Of a stretch of DNA of 7,902 bases, positions 1 to 7,500 are shown piece by piece (position 1 is the stretch's first letter; each line of letters starts with the position of its first letter). The position numbers were made by a program, and so were the translations under genes. A model generated the notes under the pieces. That model had not been told where the DNA came from and did no database searches. It saw only the letters and a program-made list of their open reading frames with translations. The stretch is from an uncultured Clostridia bacterium (GTDB lineage: Bacteria > Bacillota > Clostridia > Christensenellales > Borkfalkiaceae): assembly GCA_937920115.1 (NCBI GenBank), contig CALGVF010000228.1:1-7902 (forward strand), given 5' to 3'.

Positions 1-1922
1 ACGAGCGTGTTTTCGTCCGCCGAAAGGTATTCGGGAACGATAACGGAAGAAGCCGATAAATCTTCGCTTTTCCCTATATCGCCGAGTTCAAATATCACGC
101 CCGAGCGGGCGGGAATAACGTTTTTCGTCTTGCCGCTAGAGTATTCGCCCGTCGTAAGGTCGTACTCGGAAAACTTTTCTCCCGTCGTCATAGTAACGGG
201 CTTTTCGCTCTCGTTTACGACGAAAACAAAGTTTCTGTTCTCGATTGTCCTGTAAGAATACGCGACCTCTCCGTCAAACGAAATATCGGTCGGCTTTTTC
301 AGTTTATCGAAATCGGAAATTACGGTAAGTTCGACCGCCGTTTTCTTTCCGTCTATATATTCGGGTAAAGTTTTGCCGAAAATCTCGCCGCCATCGTCGG
401 AAAAATCTTTCAAAAGGGCAAGCGTGGAACTCTTCATTTCCTTACAGGGATTCAAGACGACCTGAGAATAACTCCTCTCGCCGACGATAAATCTGCCGTT
501 TTCCACTCGTCCGAGTTTTTCCGCTATCTTCTCGTTTATAAAATGATAGGCGACCCCGCGTTTTTTAAGTTCGGATAAAAGCCCTATAAACGGGACGTCA
601 ACTTCAAGCCTCGACTTGTTCTCGTCAAGTCTCAGATAGTCGAGATAGATGCTTTCCATGGGCGTTACGACGGCGACTTCGGTTTTCTCTTCCGAGTTCG
701 CAATCATATACCCGAGTTTTGAAAAGTAGTCGTTAAACGACTTATACGAGGACTTCCACGGCATAAGCCTGCCGAAAGACGGCGGGCAATCTATCTTGCC
801 GAGTTTGGAAAACGTGTAGTTGTAAAGGTGTTGACACATAAGGTCTACGCCGTAAACGTACTGTTTATCCGCTATGAGTTTAAGTTCTTTCGGCGTTACG
901 CCGTAACCCGAACAACCGAACGTTTCCGTGAGTACGAGTTTCTTTCCCATCTGAGCCGCGACTGAGCCTATCGACTTTGCAGAAATTTCCGCAGTACCGT
1001 CTCTCGCTAAATTGTCTATCGCGGGGATATGCTCGAAGAGATAACTCGTCGCGCAGTCCGCCCCGCCCCACATCTGCGTGAAGAAAAACGTTTCCTCAAC
1101 GCTGTGTCCCGTGAGCGACACGCCGCGGGCGTCGCACCAAGCGTAAAGTTTTTTGTAGTAATTTTCGCAATATAATTTGTTTAAAAGGTTATAATATTTA
1201 ACTCTGAACGGATAACCTTTTTCATTCTGAACGAAGAGCCAAATAAGTCCGTCTTTCAGATTTTCGCCGTATACGTTGCGATATTCTTCCTCGCAAACGG
1301 ACGAAATCGGCGTTTCGTAGCGGTAATATTGCGGTTCGTCGGTGAAAAAGCCAGCGAGTTCCTTTCCGAATGAATTTTTAAACCTTTCGTAATACTTATC
1401 GTGCGTTTCCTTTATGAAAAGGTCGGTAACTCTCGGGTTCAGTATATCACAATAGGCGTCGGAAAGCAACTTATATATCGTATGATACTCGTTTATTCCC
1501 GCAACATGGCTTTCTACCCGCTCGAAATCGTCGCCATTTTTAACGAATACGGCGAAAGCCGAACTGTCGAAAGTCGACTTTACGTTATAACGCAAGAAGC
1601 CCGCTCGGTTGTTCTCGTTCTCTAAAAGTTTACCGCCGACGAAACCGCTCGGCCAACCGTACTCGTCGTACAGCCATACTTTAAGTCCGAGTTCTTTCGC
1701 CTTTTCGAGAGCGACTCCCGCCATATCGAACCACTCGTCCGAAAGATACGGTGTTTCAAGTCCCGCCCTTGCGTGGAATATGAAGCCGCCGAGTCCGAAA
1801 TTTCTCATTTCGGAAATCTGCCGCTCTATTTCGCCCCGTTCGAGTTTCGAGTTTATACTCCAGAACGGAACGGGTTTAAAAGCCTTTAAATCGGCGTTTT
1901 TCAATATCTCTGAAATGTTCAT
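1..1922 (-). CDS. GH106-like alpha-L-rhamnosidase family glycosidase, 3' end outside window
   Basis: Translation from the ATG at 1922-1920 gives 640 residues without a stop or frameshift up to the left edge, so the C-terminus is missing. The N-terminal part has the hallmarks of the GH106-like family: PFWSIN near residues 19-24, GGFIFHARAGLETPYLS with HAR at 50-52, and WLYDEYGWPSG at 83-93. FFTDEP (D195, E196), TGHSVEE (H273, E276, E277) and LVLTETFGCSGYG (E333) look like TIM-barrel strand ends carrying active-site acids. E196 and E333 are my best candidates for the catalytic pair, by spacing only. VAVVTPMES near 415-423 begins a Rossmann-like second domain, followed by a beta domain (about 560-620). 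The expected C-terminal beta-sandwich lies outside. There is no signal peptide, so the enzyme is probably cytoplasmic. The start is well fixed because an in-frame TAA lies two codons upstream (1926-1928). No Shine-Dalgarno sequence precedes it. It follows the GH78 gene by 46 bases, supporting a shared role in cleaving alpha-L-rhamnosides. Exact substrate and linkage are unknown; many GH106-like proteins are uncharacterised. Confidence 0.85.
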   Translation of the reverse strand, partial: MNISEILKNADLKAFKPVPFWSINSKLERGEIERQISEMRNFGLGGFIFHARAGLETPYLSDEWFDMAGVALEKAKELGLKVWLYDEYGWPSGFVGGKLLENENNRAGFLRYNVKSTFDSSAFAVFVKNGDDFERVESHVAGINEYHTIYKLLSDAYCDILNPRVTDLFIKETHDKYYERFKNSFGKELAGFFTDEPQYYRYETPISSVCEEEYRNVYGENLKDGLIWLFVQNEKGYPFRVKYYNLLNKLYCENYYKKLYAWCDARGVSLTGHSVEETFFFTQMWGGADCATSYLFEHIPAIDNLARDGTAEISAKSIGSVAAQMGKKLVLTETFGCSGYGVTPKELKLIADKQYVYGVDLMCQHLYNYTFSKLGKIDCPPSFGRLMPWKSSYKSFNDYFSKLGYMIANSEEKTEVAVVTPMESIYLDYLRLDENKSRLEVDVPFIGLLSELKKRGVAYHFINEKIAEKLGRVENGRFIVGERSYSQVVLNPCKEMKSSTLALLKDFSDDGGEIFGKTLPEYIDGKKTAVELTVISDFDKLKKPTDISFDGEVAYSYRTIENRNFVFVVNESEKPVTMTTGEKFSEYDLTTGEYSSGKTKNVIPARSGVIFELGDIGKSEDLSASSVIVPEYLSADENTL

Positions 1923-1930
1923 AATTTATT

Positions 1931-1965
1931 TATAAGTCGATAAACATAGCGTTTATCGACTTATA
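1931..1965 (-). repeat. 15-bp perfect inverted repeat between GH78 stop and GH106-like start
   Basis: The arms 1931-1945 and 1951-1965 are exact reverse complements (tataagtcgataaac / gtttatcgacttata) around a five-base loop. On the transcribed minus strand the stem starts three bases after the GH78 stop codon and ends eight bases before the downstream ATG. No U-run follows (the next bases are AAUAAAUU), so it does not look like an intrinsic terminator. It may be an RNA stability or processing element, or may control initiation of the next gene. Confidence 0.75.
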
Positions 1966-1968
1966 GCC

Positions 1969-4437
1969 TTATATTTTAATGTCGTATACTCCGTGAGTAA
2001 GAGTTTTTTCAACGCCCTGAGCCTTGAAACGAGCCGTTATTCCGCAAGGAATTTCGACGTGATACACGGTACTGTCGCCGTCCTGTTTCCAATCGGAAAC
2101 GACCTTGCCTCTGACCGTTTCGTAACTGCAATTAACATAGGTCATACCCGACGGCTTCACGGGCGAAATCGTGATTTTATCGCACGCAAACGCTCCGTCG
2201 TCCACGGTTATGCCGCCGAGGAAGGCGTAAAAGAAAGCGTCGTAACTGCCGAACATCGGGTGGTCGAACGAGTCCATTTCGTTGGACATTTCGCTTTCCC
2301 ATCTCTCCCATACGGAGGTCGCCCCGTTCTCGACCATATATCCCCAACCGGGGTACTCGGGATTTTCGAGAATTTTAATCGCTATATCCTGATAACCGAA
2401 CTCGCCGAGAACGTAGAACAGGTGTCTGTAACCCACGTTTCCGCAAGTGGAATGATAATTTCTCGCTATAACGTCTTTCGCCACGTTTTCCGCGATAGCC
2501 GCCCTGTCTTTTTCGGGGGCGACTCCGAGGGTAAGCGGCATTGCGTTTTCGGTCTGAGTACCGCCCGCGTAAGAATGAGTTTTTTCGTTATAATACTTGG
2601 CGTTAATCGCCTTTTTGACCTCTTCCGCTCTCGCCGCGTAGGACTTCTCGTCCTCTTTCTCGCCCGCAACTTCCGAAATTTTCGTCATAAGTTTAAGGTG
2701 CCAATAAAGGGAAAGCGTGGAAACGAAAAGATTGTCCGCTTTCACTCCGAAGCAGGTCGGATTCACCCAATCGGCGTAATACGAATAGGTCATTATGCCG
2801 TTTTCCGTCTTGGAAAGCAGGAAATCAACCCATTTTTTGAGGTTCTTATACTCCGTTTTTATTACCGAATCGTCGCCGTAAAGCGAATAGCAGTAAAGGG
2901 GCATCATAAGGTAGACCACGCACACGGGGTCGGCGGGTCTGCCGCCCGTATAGAAGGGGGCGGTGTCTCCGATTTCGCCGAGTTTCAGTTGCGTGTCGGT
3001 TATATCCGCGGTAAATTTCGGGAAAAACGCCGACATATCGCAGTTGTAAACGGTCTGATATAGTCTCGCTCCGAGGTCGTTGAGCCAACCGAAACGCTCG
3101 TCTCTCTGCGGGCAATCGGTCAGAATGGAATGTTGGTTATTATGCTCCGTCCTGACGGCGATTTTGTGCAGATAATTGAGTTTTTCGTCCGAACAAGCGA
3201 AACTTCCGACTATTTTCGTGTCGGTATGAACGTGCTTCGCGACTATCTTTTTAACGGTCGCTTTGCCCGAAATCTCTATTTTGGCGTACTGAAAACCGTG
3301 GTAGGTAAACCTCGGCATATATCTCTCGACGCCCTCGCCTTTAAGAATATACTTGTCCGTCGCTTTCGCACTTCTGAGGTTCAGCCTGTTGACGTCGCCC
3401 TTGTCGTCGAGTCTTTCACCGTATTTAAGGGTGACTTCCGCTCCCCTTTCGCCCTCGACTTCGATTTCGCAAAAACCCGCGATATTCGCCCCGAAATCGA
3501 CGATAGTCGAGCCGTTATACTCTCTCGAAGAGACGGGTTTATATTCGTCGCATACTCTTATCGGCTCGATTTTCTGCGGTTTGAGATTTTCCGCGGGCAT
3601 ATCGGCGAAAACGGTGTACATCCAACCGTTTTCCCAAGTAGGCTCGAAGTCCGTAGAAGCCCAATGGGGGGCAGTCTCGTCCTCGTATCTCGCGTCGTAA
3701 GTCTCGCCGTCGTACACGCTGTTTTCTCTCACCGCGCCGCCGCGAACCCACCAACCGCTGCCTACCGCCGAGTGGAACTCGGTTTCCGTTCCGTCCTCGA
3801 ATAATACGTTTACCTGCAAAAGCATTCTCTTCGCCCCGAGCCAACCGTGAGCGATTTCCACGCCGATAACGTTGTCGCCGACTACGAGATTATTCGTGAC
3901 GTCGTAGGTATTATAGTAAATGCGCTTGGCGTAATCGGAAGTTGCGGGGGATAAAAGTTCGTCGCCGACCTTTTTGCCGTTTATAAACAATTCGTTATAG
4001 CCTATGCCCGCAACGTATGCGGTCGCTATCACGGGCTTCTTATCCAACTTTCCCCTTATCCTGTAAAGCGACGAGCCGCCCTGACTGTTCACTGGCAGAT
4101 TTACCCACTCGCCTTTGAAGTCCTCGCGAATTATCGCCGTCTGAAAATAGGACTCGCCGCCGTCGGTCGCCTTTTCTCCGTTCAAGGAAATAATTACGTC
4201 GTATCTCTTGCCTCGCTCGAACTTGCTTCCGTCTGCTCTGCAAAAGTTATCGGAAGATTCGACTTCTCCGCTGTCGAAAACGACGATTTCGCCTTTACCG
4301 TAAACGGCTGAAAGACGAACTTTAAGCCTGTACGAAGTCTGTTCGCAGCCCGAGTATTTCCACCTGATGAGCGGACTTCCGTCTACGCCGAGAGCATTTA
4401 CTTTGTATTCTGTTTTAATTTCGGTTATTTTAATCAT
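1969..4437 (-). CDS. GH78 alpha-L-rhamnosidase, probably cytoplasmic
   Basis: An inverting exo-glycosidase that releases terminal alpha-L-rhamnose; 822 residues from the chosen start, a normal GH78 length. Domains in order: an Ig-like N-terminal domain (about 5-105, with the family-like SPLIRW and QTSYRLKV); a rhamnosidase N-terminal beta domain (about 125-265: YNELFINGKKVGDELLSP, then AHGWLG); a second beta domain (about 305-405: IVDFGANIAGF, LKYGERL); the (alpha/alpha)6 barrel (about 410-742); and a C-terminal beta domain. The barrel carries the signature DCPQRDERFGW (441-451, with E447 and D454), YADW near 554-557, and SVWERWE (E711 in WERW). From what is known of GH78, the first motif holds the general acid and the WERW Glu is the likely base. 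The usual GD after the first motif is ND here. There is no signal peptide. I chose ATG 4437-4435 over the GTG at 4449 because AAAGG precedes it and the GTG has no ribosome site. The gene sits between the surface protein and the GH106-like gene. Confidence 0.96.
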   Translation of the reverse strand: MIKITEIKTEYKVNALGVDGSPLIRWKYSGCEQTSYRLKVRLSAVYGKGEIVVFDSGEVESSDNFCRADGSKFERGKRYDVIISLNGEKATDGGESYFQTAIIREDFKGEWVNLPVNSQGGSSLYRIRGKLDKKPVIATAYVAGIGYNELFINGKKVGDELLSPATSDYAKRIYYNTYDVTNNLVVGDNVIGVEIAHGWLGAKRMLLQVNVLFEDGTETEFHSAVGSGWWVRGGAVRENSVYDGETYDARYEDETAPHWASTDFEPTWENGWMYTVFADMPAENLKPQKIEPIRVCDEYKPVSSREYNGSTIVDFGANIAGFCEIEVEGERGAEVTLKYGERLDDKGDVNRLNLRSAKATDKYILKGEGVERYMPRFTYHGFQYAKIEISGKATVKKIVAKHVHTDTKIVGSFACSDEKLNYLHKIAVRTEHNNQHSILTDCPQRDERFGWLNDLGARLYQTVYNCDMSAFFPKFTADITDTQLKLGEIGDTAPFYTGGRPADPVCVVYLMMPLYCYSLYGDDSVIKTEYKNLKKWVDFLLSKTENGIMTYSYYADWVNPTCFGVKADNLFVSTLSLYWHLKLMTKISEVAGEKEDEKSYAARAEEVKKAINAKYYNEKTHSYAGGTQTENAMPLTLGVAPEKDRAAIAENVAKDVIARNYHSTCGNVGYRHLFYVLGEFGYQDIAIKILENPEYPGWGYMVENGATSVWERWESEMSNEMDSFDHPMFGSYDAFFYAFLGGITVDDGAFACDKITISPVKPSGMTYVNCSYETVRGKVVSDWKQDGDSTVYHVEIPCGITARFKAQGVEKTLTHGVYDIKI

Positions 4438-4441
4438 AATA

Positions 4442-4446
4442 CCTTT
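4442..4446 (-). promoter_or_regulatory. weak ribosome binding site of the GH78 gene
   Basis: The minus strand reads AAAGG, then four bases (TATT), then ATG at 4437-4435. The spacing is short and only four bases (AAGG) pair with the 16S tail, so the site is weak. It still decides the start: the in-frame GTG at 4449 lies just upstream of this site and has no purine-rich stretch of its own. Confidence 0.5.
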
Positions 4447-4454
4447 CACAAAAC

Positions 4455-4498
4455 CGTTTTATCTCCCCCGCGGCGGCAAGCCGCCGCGGGGGAAAACG
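4455..4498 (-). repeat. long GC-only hairpin between surface protein and GH78 genes
   Basis: The arms 4465-4476 (cccccgcggcgg) and 4481-4492 are perfect reverse complements with a four-base loop, giving a 12-bp stem made only of G and C. Outer arms 4455-4460 (cgtttt) and 4493-4498 (aaaacg) add six more pairs beyond a four-base bulge (AGAU in the minus-strand RNA). On the transcribed strand the stem is followed by AGATAAAACGG, not a U-run, so it is a poor intrinsic terminator. It lies about 20 bases after the surface-protein stop and could act as a weak or Rho-assisted terminator, a 3'-end protector setting unequal expression within the operon, or a dispersed palindromic repeat. Confidence 0.75.
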
Positions 4499-4517
4499 TG
4501 TTATTCAAGTCTATAAG

Positions 4518-7500
4518 TTAGTTATCGCGTTTTTTCTTGGTTATTACGACAGCCGCCGCGATAGCCGTCAGACCGCCGAGAACTCCGAGTCCTCCGATAC
4601 TTCCGAAGCAGCCCTTGCTTCCGCTGCCGCTACTACTGTCGGACGGGGTGGGTTCGGTCTTTTCGACTACTTCTACGGTAATCGTTCCTCTCTTCTGTTC
4701 GTTGCCGTCGTCGAAGCGAACGTTCGCGGTAGTCGTTCCGACAACCGAAGTGTCGATGTCTTCTATAACTACTCTTTCGTCATTGAGTTCAACCTTGACT
4801 TCCGTTCCGTCGGAATACTTAACGGTAATCTCATAGTCTCCGAGGTTGACGGTCGAGCCTTTTTCTACGGTTATCTTACCGCTTATGCTCTTGATACCGT
4901 TTTTAACGGTGACTTTGATAGTTTTAACGATAGGATCGAGGTAGTTGCCGTCCGCGTCTTTACCGCCCGTCAAAGTAACGGTTATGATAGCCGTACCGAC
5001 TTTTTCGGCAAGCATATTGCCGTCTTTCGTTACCGAAACCACAGAAGGATCGCTCGAAACGTAAGTGAACGTACCCGTCGTAGCGTCGGCAGGAACTTTA
5101 ACCGCTCCCGCAGGGCTTGCCGAGCCGAGAGCCATGGTCTTTTCAGCCGTAACGGTGAAATCGGTGTACTCTTTGTAAATCATCCAAAGACTGCTCGTTC
5201 CGTTGTCTTCGTAGCAGAAGTATACGATATCTTCTTTAACGTATCCTTCGACGATGAGACAGCCCGCTCCTTCAACAGGCTTACTGCCGTCTACCGCGCC
5301 TTTCCAAGCGTAAAGCGGCATGCCTTTCTTGAACGTTATTTTGTCTCCGAGTTTGTAAATCGGAACGTAGGGGTGCTGAGCGTCGGTTTTCCAATGGTCT
5401 TCCGAGCCGTAACCGAGATTCGCGGTCGCTCCCTCGGGTTTAATCATAACGAGAAGGTTGGTTCCGAGTTGCCAGAGACCTATTCTGTCCTCGATTTCGT
5501 TGTCCTTATCGGCTTTGCCGTAATAAGTCTTGCCGTCTGCGGTATTATAAACGATATACTCGCTCATCTCCTCGCAAGAGGCGGTAGAAAGAAGATTGCC
5601 TACGCTCGTAGAAACGTTGGAAGTACTGATAATCATGTGTCCGTTCCAAGTTCCCGCGGCGTTTCTGTCGTCGTTTATATCGTAACCGCTTACGCCGAGC
5701 GTATTGAACGAAGTTATTTCTTTGTATTCGTAAACTATTACGGTTACGGTCGCTTTGAACGTTCCGACCGTTATCGTGAGATTGTATTTTCCCGCGGTCG
5801 TATAGTCGATTTCGCCGATTTGGTCTTCGGTTATATCGAATTCTTCGCCGTACTCGCCGCCCTCGTAAACGTAACGGGCTTTAAGAGTATAACCCATTCC
5901 CGTAAACGAAGTCGGGGCTTCCGTCGTGGAGACGGGAACGTAATATTCCTCGATATTGCTTACGATGTCGATACCCGTTTTCTCGGGTTCGGGCTTAACC
6001 GTTACGGTCATTTCTTTGGAAACGCCCTTGTAGGAAACGGTGATTTTCGCGGTTCCCTCTTTAACGCCCGTGATAATGCCGTATGCATTTACGGAAGCGA
6101 TTTCGGGGTGATCGGAAACGTAAGTGTAAACCGCCGTTACTTTCTCGTCGTCTCTGACTACGATTTGTCTCGTAACGCCTACGAATACCGTCGCCGAAGT
6201 CTCGGCGAGTTCGAACGTTTCGGGTTCTACGAGTTCTACGAATTTACCGCCGTTATAAACGTAAGTTACGGTTTTTGCAAGTCTTTCGCCGTTGATTCCG
6301 GGAAGTCCTTTCTTAATCGTGAGCGTATCGCCTACTTTAACGGTACTTACTCCGCCGAAAACGAGTTTTTCGCCGTTTATCGAAACGTCGAGTCCGTAAT
6401 ATTTGCCGAGAATAGCGTAACTGTCTATCGTAAGTTCGACGCCGTTTCTCATATAAGAGAAATATTCGAGATACTCTTTATGAGCGTTGGTGTCGTTTGC
6501 GTTATTTTCGGTTGTGGTTACAACCTGAATTTTATTCCAACTCGTATCAACAAAAACATTCGATACGGAAATATCGGTAGTCGCGAGGACTTTAACCTTT
6601 ATGATGAGCGAGAAGTTGCCGACTTTAAGCGTTACGTCGTAACCGTTTTCGTTTACGGTGTTCATATCGGGTTCGTTTTCGACCGTAATATCTTTCGCAT
6701 CTACTGCTTCGGGTACTTTAACTTCTTCCTCGTAAGAATAATGAAGAGCGGGAACAACGAATTTATCGCCCTTATAAAGAGTGATTTCGGCTACGTCCGC
6801 GACGATACCGTTCTTGGTAAGGCTGTCGTAGTCGATATAATCTTCTTCGTTTACCCATACGCTACCGTTGTAAATGTAGGTAACGTCCGCTTTAACTTCG
6901 GCGTTGCCGATAGAAAAGCCTTTCTTTACGGTAAATTTATCGCCTTTCGCAATGTCGGAAACAGCCATATTTGCCGCCGCGTTGTTTTTCTGACGAACGA
7001 AGAACCTCGCTTCGGCTTTGTTGAGTCTCGCAAACCATACGTTGCCGTAAACGACCTTTTCTCCCGCAAACGTATATCTTACGAAATTACGAAGTTCCGC
7101 AACGTCTGCATTGCCGCTATCTACGTCGCTTGAAGAATCGGTATTCACATATACGAGAGCGTCGCCCTTATTTTCTCCCGAAACGCCTACGCCTGCGGTA
7201 ATGCTGTTGACTTTAAGTTCCGTTTTTTCTGCGGGAAGTTCGGTCGCTTTAACCCAACACGTACCCGTGTACAAGTAAGTTATATCGCTCTTTACGACGT
7301 AGTTGTAATCGCCTTTGATAGCGAAGCCTTCTCCTATAACGAGTTTATCTCCGCGTTTTGCCGAATCGAACGAGTAACCCGTATTGTTGAAATAAAGTTT
7401 AAACGCTTTTCTCGAAGTTATCTGTCTTCTGTGACTTGAAGCGTAAGTCTTTCCAGTCGTATCGGTAAGAACTATTTTGTCCGCATTTTCTACGGTTAAG

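Noticed and set aside
1..1922. The leftmost region as non-coding or a broken gene
   Set aside because: Codon-by-codon reading from 1922 down to 3 shows no stop and continuous GH106-like sequence. It merely runs off the window edge.
1930..1947. Five-codon mini-ORF (MFIDL) starting in the loop of the 1931-1965 hairpin
   Set aside because: It has no ribosome site, is out of frame with the downstream gene, and such a short frame is expected by chance in a hairpin of this sequence.
1923..1968. Intrinsic terminator or new promoter in the GH78 to GH106-like gap
   Set aside because: No U-run follows the stem on either strand, and no paired -35/-10 boxes fit in the 46 bases.
1993..3804. Long plus-strand open frames opposite the GH78 gene (1993-3063 and 3130-3804)
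   Set aside because: The minus strand encodes a complete GH78 with all signature motifs. The antisense translations show no recognisable domains and are shadows of codon bias.
4435..4449. GTG at 4449 as the start of the GH78 gene
   Set aside because: It adds only four residues (VKGI), has no ribosome site, and overlaps the AAAGG that serves the ATG at 4437.
4438..4517. Promoter for the GH78 gene in the 80-base gap
   Set aside because: A TTGAAT-like hexamer lies ahead of the hairpin, but the -10 position would fall inside the GC-only stem and no TATAAT-like box is present.
5373..7133. A 586-codon open frame on the plus strand opposite the surface-protein gene
   Set aside because: It lies wholly within a clearly coding minus-strand gene, and its translation is low-complexity with no domain (many F, V, Y, R and G). 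It arises because the real gene's codon choice rarely gives stops in that antisense frame.
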